Positions 54,690-63,407 of a stretch of 64,000 nucleotides of DNA are shown here, one piece after another. Under the pieces are notes generated by a model. That model was not told the origin of the DNA and searched no databases. It was given only the letters and a program-made list of their open reading frames with translations. The stretch's first letter is position 1; every line of letters starts with the position of its first letter. Where the stretch lies: the NCBI GenBank assembly GCA_963835215.1, contig CAWIES010000002.1, positions 1,116,001 through 1,180,000 of the forward strand, given 5' to 3'. Both the position numbers and the translations under genes were made by a program. The DNA is from Roseiarcus sp963835215. GTDB taxonomy: Bacteria > Pseudomonadota > Alphaproteobacteria > Rhizobiales > Beijerinckiaceae.

Positions 54690-55328
54690 ATGAAACGAAA
54701 CGAGGCGAGGACTGGCGATCGAGGCCGCGCACGGCGGATCGCGCTTGGCTGTGGGCTGGCGCTGGCCGTGCTCGCCGCCGCGCCGGTGCGCGCCAACCCG
54801 CCCGAAGTGATCACGATGGACGTCGGCGACGAGCCCGGCCGCGTCTCGACCGAGGAAGTTCGCATCGAAGACGGGCCGTACGCGCGGCAAATGGTCTTCT
54901 ATCGCAGCACCGAGGCGCCCGGCACGCTGGTCATTCAAACGTCGGATCGTTTCATTTATCTGATCCTCGGCAATAACCGCGCGCTGCGCTACGGCATCGG
55001 CGTCGGGCGCGAGGGGTTTCAGTGGTCGGGCCTGGTGAAGATCTCGCGCAAGGCCGAGTGGCCCGACTGGACGCCGCCGCCCGAGATGATCGAGCGCCAG
55101 CCCTATCTGCCGCGCTTCATGGCCGGCGGCCCGGGCAACCCGCTCGGCGCGCGGGCGCTGTATCTCGGCGCGACCGTCTATCGCATTCATGGCACCAATC
55201 AGCCTGAGACGATCGGCCAAGCGGTGTCGTCTGGCTGTTTCCGGCTCGCCAACGGCGACGTCATCGATCTCTATTCGCGGGTCGACGTCGGCGCGAAGGT
55301 CATCATCCGGCAGGCGCCGCAGCTCTAG
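54690..55328 (+). CDS. L,D-transpeptidase (YkuD domain)
   Basis: L,D-transpeptidases make 3-3 peptidoglycan crosslinks or attach proteins to peptidoglycan. The 212-residue product has an N-terminal signal (residues 15-35, LGCGLALAVLAAAPVRA). The YkuD active site HGTNQPETIGQAVSSGCFRL has catalytic Cys183. The preceding YGIGVGREGFQWSG is typical of the alphaproteobacterial group. It is complete and follows the lipoprotein gene. Confidence 0.94.
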   Translation: MKRNEARTGDRGRARRIALGCGLALAVLAAAPVRANPPEVITMDVGDEPGRVSTEEVRIEDGPYARQMVFYRSTEAPGTLVIQTSDRFIYLILGNNRALRYGIGVGREGFQWSGLVKISRKAEWPDWTPPPEMIERQPYLPRFMAGGPGNPLGARALYLGATVYRIHGTNQPETIGQAVSSGCFRLANGDVIDLYSRVDVGAKVIIRQAPQL

Positions 55329-55361
55329 TGTCGCGCGAACCGGCAATCGTTCGGAGGGGTC

Positions 55362-56390
55362 ATGGCGTTTCTTTCTGCGCGGGCGTTGGCGGCGGCGACT
55401 GCGCTTGCCGCGACGCTGTTGTTCGCCGTCGCCGCCAATGCAGGCACGCTTGAGACGATCAAGCAGCGCGGCGCGCTGATTTGCGGCGTCAGCGAGGGGC
55501 TCGGCGGCTTCTCCGAACACGACGCCGCTGGCGCGTGGACTGGTTTCGACGTTGACTTCTGCCGGGCCGTGGCGGCCGCGGTGCTCGACGATCCGCAGAA
55601 GGTGCAATTCGTTCCGCTCTCGACGCTTGAGCGCTTCGACGCGCTGAAGTCCGGCAAGATCGACGTGCTGTCGCGCAATTCGACCTGGACGCTGGAGCGC
55701 GAGGCGGGCCAGGGAATCTTGTTTACCGGGATCGACTATCACGACGGCCAGGCCTTCATGGTCGTGCGCCATCCCGATGTCACCTCGGCGCTGGAACTCG
55801 GCGGCGTTTCGGTTTGCGTGCAGGACGGCACGACGACGCGCGCCAATCTCGCCGATTTCTTCAAGACCAACTCGATGACCTATACCGAGGTGATCGTTCC
55901 CGACCCGCGCGACGCGATCGCGCGGCTTGAGAGCGGCGGCTGCGACGTTTATACGACCGATCAGTCCGCACTCTACGTCTTGCGCGTCGGCCTGAAGAAG
56001 CCGTCGGCCGCGATGATCCTGCCCGACGTGATCTCGAAGGAGCCGCTTGGCCCGGCGGTGCGCGCCGACGACCTCGAGTGGTTCAACGTCGTCAAATGGA
56101 CGCTCTACGCCTTGATCAACGCCGAGGAGTTCGGGGTGAGCAAGTCGACGCTCGACGATGGGCTCAAGTCGCAGAAGCCGGCGGTGCAGCGTCTGCTCGG
56201 CGTCGACGGCGATTTTGGCAAGAGTCTCGGGCTGACCAACGACTGGGCGGCGCACGCGGTGCGCGCGGTCGGCAATTACGACGACATGTTCGAGCGCAAC
56301 CTCGGTTCGCACTCGCCTTACGCGATCCCGCGCGGCCTGAACCAATTGTGGGAGAACGGCGGCATCCTCTACGCCCCGCCGCTGCAGTAA
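55362..56390 (+). CDS. aapJ: Amino-acid ABC transporter substrate-binding protein (AapJ/BztA-like)
   Basis: The periplasmic 342-residue protein has a Sec signal (ending AVAANAG). The binding-protein fold of the general L-amino acid family is seen in ETIKQRGALICGVSEGLGGF, FVPLSTLERFDALKSGKIDV, TTRANLADFFKTNSMTYTEV and WAAHAVRAVGNYDDMFERNL. Permease and ATPase genes (aapQMP) are not adjacent, so it is an orphan or serves a transporter elsewhere. It has 33 bp before it and a structured repeat after it. Confidence 0.9.
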   Translation: MAFLSARALAAATALAATLLFAVAANAGTLETIKQRGALICGVSEGLGGFSEHDAAGAWTGFDVDFCRAVAAAVLDDPQKVQFVPLSTLERFDALKSGKIDVLSRNSTWTLEREAGQGILFTGIDYHDGQAFMVVRHPDVTSALELGGVSVCVQDGTTTRANLADFFKTNSMTYTEVIVPDPRDAIARLESGGCDVYTTDQSALYVLRVGLKKPSAAMILPDVISKEPLGPAVRADDLEWFNVVKWTLYALINAEEFGVSKSTLDDGLKSQKPAVQRLLGVDGDFGKSLGLTNDWAAHAVRAVGNYDDMFERNLGSHSPYAIPRGLNQLWENGGILYAPPLQ

Positions 56391-56403
56391 GGGCGTAAGG
56401 CGC

Positions 56404-56588
56404 GCGCCCCTTCTCCGCGCAGCGGGGAAGGTGTCGGGCGCAGCCCGACGGATGGGGTGTGGAAAGCAGGGCGCGAACTCTCGAACTCGTTGCAATGCTC
56501 GCGCAAGCTGCCCGGCGTCCGTGGGACGGCCCACACCCCATCCGTCTCGCTTCGCGAGCCACCTTCCCCAGCTTCGCTGGAGAAGGAG
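56404..56588. repeat. Pair of inverted structured repeats with covarying stems
   Basis: Two related units face each other: 56409-56462 and the reverse complement of 56531-56586, with about 70 bases between. Shared blocks are CCTTCTCC, GGGGAAGGTG and CGGATGGGGTGTGG. The parts between them differ (TCGGGC-GCA-GCCCGA against CTCGC-GAA-GCGAG; GCGCAGC against AGCGAAGCT) but still form stems. It fills the gap between the aapJ-like gene and hslO. Confidence 0.8.
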
Positions 56589-56648
56589 ATGCGCTGGCTT
56601 CGCCGGGCGGCGAAGGCGGTCATGTCCATGGGATCGGCGGAGCCGCGC

Positions 56649-57620
56649 TCACTTTGCCGCGTAGTCGGCGGGATCGAAAATGCGCTTGGTCGAGCAGAAT
56701 TCGCAAGTGACGCCGATCATGCCGTCGTCGCCGACCATGGCGCCGCGCTCTTCGTCGGAAAAGCTCCGCAGCATCGCGTCGATGCGCTCGGCCGAGCAGC
56801 GACAGGCGTCGTGCAAGCTGGTCGGCTCGAACACGCGCACGCCGCGCTCGTTGAACAGGCGATAGAGCAACCGCTCGCTCGACAGGGCGGGGTCGATCAG
56901 TTCGTGGTCTTCCGTCGTCGCCGCCAGCGTCTTGGCCTCGACCCATTCGTCGTCGTCGGGCGTCGCTTCGACCGCCGTTCCTTCCGGCGCGTCGCCGGGA
57001 TCGAAATCCGCCTGGCGGCGGCGCTCAGGCGAGTCGGGCAGGAATTGCGTCAACAGGCCGCCGGCCCGCCATTCGACGCCCGCCGGCGTCACGCTCTGGC
57101 CGACCGCCAGCCGCACCAGCGTCGGGATCTGCTCCGATCGCTCGAAATAGGCGTGGGCGGCCTGTTCCAGGCTCTGGCCTTCGAGCGCGACGACGCCTTG
57201 ATAGCGCGACATGTCGCCACCCGGATCGATGGTGAAAGCGAGATAGCCTTCGCCGAGCAGATTGCCTGTCTCGCCGGCCGCCGTGCGCGCCGCCAGCGCC
57301 TCTTCGTCGAAGCGGGCGAGCGCGCGCAGGTTGGAGGGCGCGTCGAAATCGACCAGCAGCATGTTGAGCGGGCCGTTGGTCTTGGTCTGCAACTGAAACT
57401 GGCCCTCGAGCTTGAGCGAGGAGCCGAGCAGCACGGCGAGCGTCGCCGCCTCGCCGACGATCTGGCTGACCGGATCGGGATAGGCGTGGCGTTTGAGGAT
57501 GGCGTCGATGGTTCCGCCCAGGCGCACCAGCCGGCCGCGCGTGCTCAAGGACTCGACCGCGTAGGGCAGCACGATGTCGTCGCGGCCGATGTCGGAGACT
57601 TCGCGCGCCGCTTCGCTCAT
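56649..57620 (-). CDS. hslO: Redox-regulated molecular chaperone Hsp33
   Basis: Hsp33 protects proteins during oxidative stress. From the ATG at 57620 the product is 323 residues (MSEAAREVSDIGRDDIVLPY). It has the core QTKTNGPLNMLLVDFDA and a C-terminal zinc redox switch formed by DACRCSAERI and VTCEFCSTKRIF (four cysteines, CxC and CxxC). It overlaps argF by 4 bases and is the last gene of argD-argF-hslO. Confidence 0.95.
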   Translation of the reverse strand: MSEAAREVSDIGRDDIVLPYAVESLSTRGRLVRLGGTIDAILKRHAYPDPVSQIVGEAATLAVLLGSSLKLEGQFQLQTKTNGPLNMLLVDFDAPSNLRALARFDEEALAARTAAGETGNLLGEGYLAFTIDPGGDMSRYQGVVALEGQSLEQAAHAYFERSEQIPTLVRLAVGQSVTPAGVEWRAGGLLTQFLPDSPERRRQADFDPGDAPEGTAVEATPDDDEWVEAKTLAATTEDHELIDPALSSERLLYRLFNERGVRVFEPTSLHDACRCSAERIDAMLRSFSDEERGAMVGDDGMIGVTCEFCSTKRIFDPADYAAK

Positions 57621-58567
57621 GCGTCGAGGGCTCCCAGGCAAAAGGCGAGCACGCCCTTCTGCGCATGCAGCCGGTTCTCGGCCTCGTCGAACACCACCGA
57701 CTGCGGGCCGTCGATCACCTCGTCGGTCACTTCCTCGCCGCGGTGGGCGGGCAGGCAATGCATGAAGATCGCTTCGGAAGCGGCGCGGTCCATAAGCTTG
57801 CGGTTGACCTGATAGGGCGCAAGCAGATTGTGGCGGCGCCCTTCGTCTTCGTCGCCCATCGACACCCAGCAATCGGAGATGACCGCGGCGGCGCCGGCGA
57901 CCGCCTCGACAGGGTCTTCGCGCATGACGACGTCAGCGCCGCCGGCGCGCGCGCGCTTGATGCGCTCGGGCGGCGGCTGCAGCTCTTTCGGGCAGGCGAT
58001 GTCGAGCTGGAAATCGAAGCGCTGCGCCGCGTCGATCCATGACGACAGCACGTTGTTGTAGTCGCCGCTCCAGGCGATTTTCTGGCCGCCAATCGGGCCG
58101 CAATGCTCCTCGAAGGTGAGCAGGTCGGCCATCACCTGGCAGGGATGCGATTGCTTGGTCAGGCCGTTGATCACCGGCACGGTGGCGTGGCGCGCGAGTT
58201 CGTCGAGGTCGCGATGCTCGAGGATGCGCACCATGATCGCGTCGACGTAGCGCGACAGGACGCGCGCGGTGTCGGCGAGGCTTTCGCCGCGCCCGAGCTG
58301 CATCTCGGCGCCCGTCAGCATGATCGTGTCGCCGCCAAGTTCGCGCATGGCGAGGTCGAAGGAGACGCGCGTGCGGGTCGAGGGGCGCTCGAACACCAAC
58401 GCGAGCGTCTTGCCGGCGAGCGGGCCATTGGCCGGCCGCTCGCCCCTGATGCGCTTGGCCTTCATCGTCTTGGCGGCGTCGAGAATGGCGCGCAGCTCCT
58501 CGCTCGAATAATCGAGCAGGTCGAGGAAACTGTGTTGGCCCCGCTGGAGCTTGGCGGCCTGCGTCAT
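57617..58567 (-). CDS. argF: Ornithine carbamoyltransferase
   Basis: ArgF makes citrulline from ornithine and carbamoyl phosphate. The start at 58567 gives 316 residues. Motifs: FERPSTRTRVSFDLAMRELG (carbamoyl-phosphate site), LTKQSHPCQVMADLLTFEEH, and the C-terminal FMHCLPAHRGEEVTDEVIDG. Its ends overlap argD and hslO by 4 bases each, so the three genes are coupled. Confidence 0.96.
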   Translation of the reverse strand: MTQAAKLQRGQHSFLDLLDYSSEELRAILDAAKTMKAKRIRGERPANGPLAGKTLALVFERPSTRTRVSFDLAMRELGGDTIMLTGAEMQLGRGESLADTARVLSRYVDAIMVRILEHRDLDELARHATVPVINGLTKQSHPCQVMADLLTFEEHCGPIGGQKIAWSGDYNNVLSSWIDAAQRFDFQLDIACPKELQPPPERIKRARAGGADVVMREDPVEAVAGAAAVISDCWVSMGDEDEGRRHNLLAPYQVNRKLMDRAASEAIFMHCLPAHRGEEVTDEVIDGPQSVVFDEAENRLHAQKGVLAFCLGALDA

Positions 58568-59769
58568 GCGAGCGCGCCCTTCTTGACGACCAGCAGCGAC
58601 GCTTCGATGTCGGCGCAGGTCTGGTCGAGCCGGTGCACGCCCTCGGCGAGTTCCTCCTCGGTGATGACGAGCGGGGGCAGAATGCGCACGACGTTGTCGC
58701 CGGCGGGAATCGTCAACAGGTGGCGGCCGCGCGCCGCCGCGGCAAAGTCCGACGGCGGGACCTTCAGCTTGAGGCCGATCAAAAGCCCTTCGCCGCGAAC
58801 CTCCTCGATCACGTCGGGGTGGCGGTCTTTCAGTTCGGCGAGACGCTGGCGAGCGTGCAGCCCGAGCCGCGCCACCCGTTCGATAAAGCCGGGCGTGAGC
58901 ACGACGTCGAGCACAGCGTTGCCGACCGCCATCGCCAGCGGATTGCCGGCGAAGGTCGAGCCGTGCACGCCAACGGTGAGGCCCTTCGCGGCGTCCGCGC
59001 TCGCCAGGCACGCGCCCATGGGAAAGCCGCCGCCGATCGCCTTGGCGATCGTCATGATGTCGGGCGTCGCGCCGGAATGCTCATAGGCGAACAGCTTGCC
59101 AGTGCGCCCGACGCCGGTCTGGACCTCGTCGTAGATCAGCAGCAGATCGCGCGCGTCGCATAGCGCCCTCAAGCCGCGCAGGAAGGCGGAGGAGACCGCG
59201 CGCACGCCGCCTTCACCCTGGATCGGCTCGATCATGATCGCGCCGGTTCCCGGGCTGATCGCCGCTTCGACCGCGGCGAGATCGGTGATCGGGATCTGGT
59301 CGAAGCCTTCCACCTTGGGACCGAAGCCCTCGAGATATTTCGCCTGTCCGCCGGCGGCGATCGTCGCCAGCGTGCGCCCGTGAAAGGCGCCCTCGAAGGT
59401 CAGGATGCGAAACTTCTCAGGATGGCCGGCGATCGCGTGGCGCCTGCGCGCCATCTTGATCGCTGCTTCGTTGGCCTCGGCGCCGGAATTGGTGAAGAAG
59501 ACAAGATCGGCGAAGGTCGCATCCGCCAGCCGCCGCGCCAGCCGCTCTCCCTCGGGGATCTGGTAGAGATTGGAGGTGTGCCACAGCTTGCCCGCTTGCT
59601 CGGTCAAGGCGGCGACCAGATGAGGATGAGAGTGGCCGAGCCCGGAGACGGCGATGCCGGCGCCGAAGTCGAGATATCGCTCGCCGTTGGTCGCGGTCAA
59701 CCAGGCGCCGTCGCCGCGCTCGAAGGCGACGTTGGCTCTCGCATAGACCGGCACAATGGCGGAAGACAT
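58564..59769 (-). CDS. argD: Acetylornithine aminotransferase
   Basis: ArgD is the PLP enzyme that converts N-acetylglutamate semialdehyde to N-acetylornithine. The ATG at 59769, with a perfect AGGAGG about 10 bases upstream, gives 401 residues starting MSSAIVPVYARANVAFERGD. Motifs: FFTNSGAEANEAAIKMARRR, LIYDEVQTGVGRTGKLFAYE, and PLP lysine in DIMTIAKAIGGGFPMGA. An upstream extension from 59853 would overlap the terminator-like structure and is rejected. It is first gene of argD-argF-hslO. Confidence 0.95.
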   Translation of the reverse strand: MSSAIVPVYARANVAFERGDGAWLTATNGERYLDFGAGIAVSGLGHSHPHLVAALTEQAGKLWHTSNLYQIPEGERLARRLADATFADLVFFTNSGAEANEAAIKMARRRHAIAGHPEKFRILTFEGAFHGRTLATIAAGGQAKYLEGFGPKVEGFDQIPITDLAAVEAAISPGTGAIMIEPIQGEGGVRAVSSAFLRGLRALCDARDLLLIYDEVQTGVGRTGKLFAYEHSGATPDIMTIAKAIGGGFPMGACLASADAAKGLTVGVHGSTFAGNPLAMAVGNAVLDVVLTPGFIERVARLGLHARQRLAELKDRHPDVIEEVRGEGLLIGLKLKVPPSDFAAAARGRHLLTIPAGDNVVRILPPLVITEEELAEGVHRLDQTCADIEASLLVVKKGALA

Positions 59770-60249
59770 CGCTCGAATTCCTCCTGATCGGGCAATTTGC
59801 GCGGCTGAGGGCGGCGCAAAAATAAAAACGCCGCCCCGCTGGGACGGCCTCATAGCGCCCCAATCATAGAAGAAGCCCGGCTCTCAGGTCAATTCTTCGC
59901 TCGCTGCGCGCGCCTGAGCGGCTCGGCTGTCTTCTCTGCTCACGCGCGTGCGCACGCTAATGGGTTGATCCGACTCATGATCTCCATGCGTTGCGGTCGC
60001 GATCGTTCAGACCTGGGGAAAAGCGGGCGGTTGCGCGTGCTTCAACTCTTGCGCTCAATTCAACGAGTAGTGTAATTTTCCCCTCGGACGCCACGAGATA
60101 TCGTGGCGCCACCTTCACGAGAGCGTCTCGGTGCGTGTGGCCTGCCGGCGGGGCTGGACAGGCGACGGCGAGGGATTCCGCCGACGGGAATTCGATTGGG
60201 GACGGGGGCTCGCAGTGAGAATTGCGCGCGCTCAATAGCGAGGCCAACG
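59770..60249 (-). promoter_or_regulatory. argD leader / divergent gcrA region with candidate attenuator
   Basis: This 480-base gap lies between divergent argD and gcrA. In the argD leader, a terminator (59818-59848) has an upstream competitor: TGGGGCG (complement of 59856-59862) can pair with CGTCCCA in the terminator 5' arm. A 5-codon ORF (complement of 59850-59867; MIGAL) overlaps this competitor, and a 12-15 codon ORF (complement of 59940-59987; MEIMSRINPLACARA) lies further upstream. No clear promoter is visible. The gcrA side (60060-60249) shows nothing besides a likely leader. Confidence 0.5.
59818..59848 (-). terminator. Intrinsic terminator-like hairpin in the argD leader
   Basis: On the minus strand, GCCGTCCC, AGC, GGGGCGGC form an 8-bp stem (one G-T pair), followed by G and TTTTTATTTTT. 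It lies about 50 bases before the argD start codon. No minus-strand gene ends just upstream, so it probably controls argD itself. Confidence 0.7.
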
Positions 60250-60789
60250 ATGTCTTGGACTGATGAGAGAGTGGAGCTGTTGCGGCAGCTGTGGCTCGAC
60301 GGCAGAAGCGCGAGCCAGATTTCGGCGCAGCTCGGCCACGGCGTGACCCGCAACGCGGTCATCGGCAAGGTGCATCGGCTCGGCCTCGCCGGTCGCGCCA
60401 AGGCCCCGGCGGCCGCCTCGGCGCCGCGACCGGCGCCGCAGCGCTCGGCCCCGCGACTAGGGGGCGGTGGAGGCGGCGGCGGCGCCCGCGCTGCAACCCG
60501 CGGGGCGACCGCGCTGGCGATGGTCAGCGAGCCGGCGCTCGACACGCGCCCGGTCTTCCGTGAAGAGGATGTCGTCGTGCCGATGTCGCTCAGGGTGACA
60601 ATCGTCGAGCTGAAAGAGGCGATGTGCCGCTGGCCGCTCGGCGATCCGACCTCGCCCGATTTTCGCTATTGCGGTTCGCCCTCTCCCGGCATCGGCCCCT
60701 ATTGCGTCCATCACGGCAAGCTCGCTTACCAGCCGCTTCAGGATCGGCGCCGCGAGCGCGATCGCGAACGGCGCTTGCTGCTGCGCTAG
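60250..60789 (+). CDS. gcrA: GcrA family cell cycle regulator
   Basis: GcrA acts with sigma-70 RNA polymerase at GANTC-methylated promoters in alphaproteobacteria. The 179-residue protein from the ATG at 60250 has the N-terminal SWTDERVELLRQLWLDGRSA, then HGVTRNAVIGKVHRLGLAGR, the DNA-binding part. A glycine/alanine-rich linker follows (residues 55-90), then a C-terminal domain with MCRWPLGDPTSPDFRYCGSP and YCVHHGKLAYQP. It is divergent from argD. Confidence 0.94.
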   Translation: MSWTDERVELLRQLWLDGRSASQISAQLGHGVTRNAVIGKVHRLGLAGRAKAPAAASAPRPAPQRSAPRLGGGGGGGGARAATRGATALAMVSEPALDTRPVFREEDVVVPMSLRVTIVELKEAMCRWPLGDPTSPDFRYCGSPSPGIGPYCVHHGKLAYQPLQDRRRERDRERRLLLR

Positions 60790-60813
60790 AACGGCCGGAC
60801 GGCGCGCATGCGC

Positions 60814-61698
60814 CTAGTAGCGCATGTGTTCGAGATCGGCGATCAGTCCGGGGCCGGTCGGGCGCCATCCGAGCTGTTCGCGTGTTTGCGCGCTTGAAGC
60901 TGGAAGGTCCAGGCCAGCAAACGGCGCGAGCCAGCCGAAATGATCTGCGGCCTCCTGCGTAGACAGGGAGACCACCGGCACGTTCAAGCCTCGGCCGATA
61001 ACTTCCGCGATCTCTCGGACTGACACGCCTTCCTCGGCGACTGCGTGATACCTGGCGCCCGCCTCGCGCTTCTCGAGCGCCAGCCGGTAGAGGCGCGCGA
61101 CATCGAGCACATGCGCCGCCGGCCAACGGTTGAGTCCGTCGCCCACATATGCCGAGACGCCCTTCGCGCGGGCGATAGCGACTGCGGGGGTTATCAGGCC
61201 CTGTTTGACCGGGTCATGAACCTGGGGAAGGCGCATCACCGCCACGTTCACGCCAGCCGCCGATAGCGCAGCGCCCGCCAATTCCGAAGCCTTGCGGGGA
61301 TTGGGGTGGTTTGGATTGAAGATGTCTTCGCGCGCCGGTTCGCCGTGCGCGCCGCTGCCCATTCCGGTTCCCGACGTGATGACCAGCGGCCGGTCGGATC
61401 CGGCGAGGGCGCCCCCGAGAGCCTCGATGGCGCGCCCGTCCTTCGCGCAATTGGCGACGAAGTTCGAGAAGTCATGGTCGAAGGCGCAATGGATCACGCC
61501 GTCCGACTTGGCCGCGCCGGCTCGCAGGCTCTCCAGGTCTTCAATATCTCCTCGATGCGGCTCGGCGCCGGCGGCGAGGAGTGACTGGGCTCCTGCGTCC
61601 GACCGCGTCAGTCCCAGCACCTGATGGCCAGCGTTGACGAGCTCCACAACAATTCTCGAGCCGATAAAGCCGGTCGCGCCGGTCACGAATACGCGCAT
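60814..61698 (-). CDS. NAD(P)-dependent SDR / epimerase-dehydratase family protein
   Basis: The 294-residue product starts MRVFVTGATGFIGSRIVVEL, with the nucleotide-binding glycine motif GATGFIG. Later comes VITSGTGMGSGAHGEPARED in place of the usual Ser region; the YxxxK catalytic pair of classical SDRs is not evident (NPRKASELAG in the expected region), as in atypical extended SDRs. The substrate is unknown. It is divergent from an XRE-family regulator gene that may control it. Confidence 0.88.
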   Translation of the reverse strand: MRVFVTGATGFIGSRIVVELVNAGHQVLGLTRSDAGAQSLLAAGAEPHRGDIEDLESLRAGAAKSDGVIHCAFDHDFSNFVANCAKDGRAIEALGGALAGSDRPLVITSGTGMGSGAHGEPAREDIFNPNHPNPRKASELAGAALSAAGVNVAVMRLPQVHDPVKQGLITPAVAIARAKGVSAYVGDGLNRWPAAHVLDVARLYRLALEKREAGARYHAVAEEGVSVREIAEVIGRGLNVPVVSLSTQEAADHFGWLAPFAGLDLPASSAQTREQLGWRPTGPGLIADLEHMRY

Positions 61699-61779
61699 GG
61701 GGAAGTCTCCAACCTTGTTCAGAGATCGAATATCGGCTAAACCTCCATTCTGTTAAAGTAGTGACTTTATCAGGGTATA

Positions 61780-62682
61780 ATGACCAACAGGACCAGCATG
61801 TCCCAAGTGCAACACGACGCCCGGCAACATGACGCCCGGAGCGACAATCTGCTGGGAACCTACCTCAAGGATCGTCGCACCCGGCTCGATCCCACCGCCT
61901 TGGGCTTCTCGGCGGCCCGCAGACGGACGCCGGGCCTGCGCAGGGAAGAGGTCGCCCAGCGCTCCAACATCAGCCCGACCTGGTACACGTGGCTGGAGCA
62001 AGGGCGCGGCGGGGCGCCCTCGGCGGACGTCTTGGACCGCATCGCCCGCGCGCTGATGCTGACCGACGTCGAGCGCGAACATCTCTTCCTGCTGGGACTC
62101 GGGCGTCCACCGGAGGTGCGCTACAAGGCCGCCGAAGGGGTCACGCCGCGTTTGCAACGTCTGATCGACGCGTTCGAGATCAGTCCCGCCCTGGTCAAGA
62201 CCGCCACCTGGGACATCGTCGCGTGGAATCGCGCCGCCGCCGTGGTGCTGACCGACTACGGCGCGCTCCCTCCCGGCCAGCGCAACATCCTGCGTCTCAT
62301 GTTCGGCAACCCGCGCGTGCGAGCCGCGCAACAGGATTGGGACGCCGTCGCCCGTTTTGTCGTTGGAGCGTTCAGGGCGGATGCGGCGCGCGCCGGCGCC
62401 GTGTCGGAAGCTCGCCAACTCGCGGACGAGCTTTGTCGGCTCAACCCCGAGTTCGAGGCGCTATGGCACGAAAATGACGTCGGCGTTCACGGCGATGGCG
62501 TCAAGCGCCTCCAGCATCCGACCCTGGGCGCGATCGAGCTGGAATATTCGGCGTTCGCCGTCGACGGTCGCCCCGACCTCGGCATGGTCGTCTACAATCC
62601 GGTCGCCAGCGCGGACGCCGACCGTATCCGATCGCTGATCGCCTCCAGGCAGCCGCCTGCGGCGCGTCACGCCTTGCCGTAA
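61780..62682 (+). CDS. XRE family transcriptional regulator with MmyB-like ligand domain
   Basis: The 300-residue protein has an N-terminal helix-turn-helix (residues about 45-105; RRRTPGLRREEVAQRSNISP, TWYTWLEQGRGGAPSADVLD). A C-terminal MmyB-like domain follows (residues 120-290; TPRLQRLIDAFEISPALVKT, WDIVAWNRAAAVVLTDYG, HPTLGAIELEYSAFAV). Regulators of this family often sit divergent from an SDR oxidoreductase gene, as here, and probably control it. The stop overlaps the end of convergent phoB by 16 bases. Confidence 0.93.
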   Translation: MTNRTSMSQVQHDARQHDARSDNLLGTYLKDRRTRLDPTALGFSAARRRTPGLRREEVAQRSNISPTWYTWLEQGRGGAPSADVLDRIARALMLTDVEREHLFLLGLGRPPEVRYKAAEGVTPRLQRLIDAFEISPALVKTATWDIVAWNRAAAVVLTDYGALPPGQRNILRLMFGNPRVRAAQQDWDAVARFVVGAFRADAARAGAVSEARQLADELCRLNPEFEALWHENDVGVHGDGVKRLQHPTLGAIELEYSAFAVDGRPDLGMVVYNPVASADADRIRSLIASRQPPAARHALP

Positions 62683-63407
62683 GTCTCGTCGAACGAGTAG
62701 CCGGTGCCGCGCACGGTGCGGATCGGATCGCGCTCGCGCCCGCGCGTGAGCGCCTTGCGCAGCCGCCCGACGTGGACGTCGACGGTGCGTTCGTCGATTT
62801 CGACCGCCTGGCCCCAGACGCCGTCGAGCAATTGAGCGCGCGAGAAGACGCGGCCCGGACGCTCCAGGAGATATTCGAGCAGGCGAAACTCGGTCGGCCC
62901 GAGGTGGATGTCGCGCAGGCCCCGCCGCACCCGCCGCGTTTCGCGGTCGAGATCGAGATCGCCGGCGCTGAGCTTGTCGGCGATCCGCTCGGGTCGGCTG
63001 CGCCTGAGCAGCGCGCGCACCCGCGCCATCAATTCTGGCACCGAGAACGGCTTAACGACGTAGTCGTCGGCGCCGACCGACAGCCCGCGCACGCGCTCGA
63101 CTTCTTCGCCGCGCGCGGTGAGCATGATCACCGGCAAGGTCTTGGTCGCTTCGCGGGCGCGCAACCGGCGGCAGATTTCCAGGCCCGACACGCCCGGCAG
63201 CATCCAGTCGAGAATGACCAGATCGGGCGGCGATTCGATCAGGCGCAGTTCGGCTTCGTCGCCGCGCTCAACCGTCTCGGCGAAATAGCCTTCCGCCTCG
63301 AGGTTGTAGGTCAGCAGCAGCCCGAGATCGGCCTCGTCCTCGACGACGAGGATTCGCGGCGCGGTCGCGACGCCGGCGCGGGCAGGCTCTCGGCGAGCTT
63401 CATTCAT
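62667..63407 (-). CDS. phoB: Phosphate regulon response regulator PhoB
   Basis: PhoB activates the Pho regulon under phosphate limitation. The 246-residue product has a receiver domain (RILVVEDEADLGLLLTYNLE, phosphoacceptor in DLVILDWMLPG, KPFSVPELMARVRALLRR). An OmpR-type winged helix follows (HLGPTEFRLLEYLLERPGRV, VDVHVGRLRKALTRG, VRGTGYSFDE). The 4-base overlap with phoU and its order identify it as PhoB. The first 17 residues are extra to the usual start. Confidence 0.95.
   Translation of the reverse strand: MNEARREPARAGVATAPRILVVEDEADLGLLLTYNLEAEGYFAETVERGDEAELRLIESPPDLVILDWMLPGVSGLEICRRLRAREATKTLPVIMLTARGEEVERVRGLSVGADDYVVKPFSVPELMARVRALLRRSRPERIADKLSAGDLDLDRETRRVRRGLRDIHLGPTEFRLLEYLLERPGRVFSRAQLLDGVWGQAVEIDERTVDVHVGRLRKALTRGRERDPIRTVRGTGYSFDETYGKA

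Noticed and set aside
59972..60178. GANTC methylation sites (59972 and 60174) in the region before gcrA
   Set aside because: GcrA acts at such sites, but two in 480 bases is about the number expected by chance.
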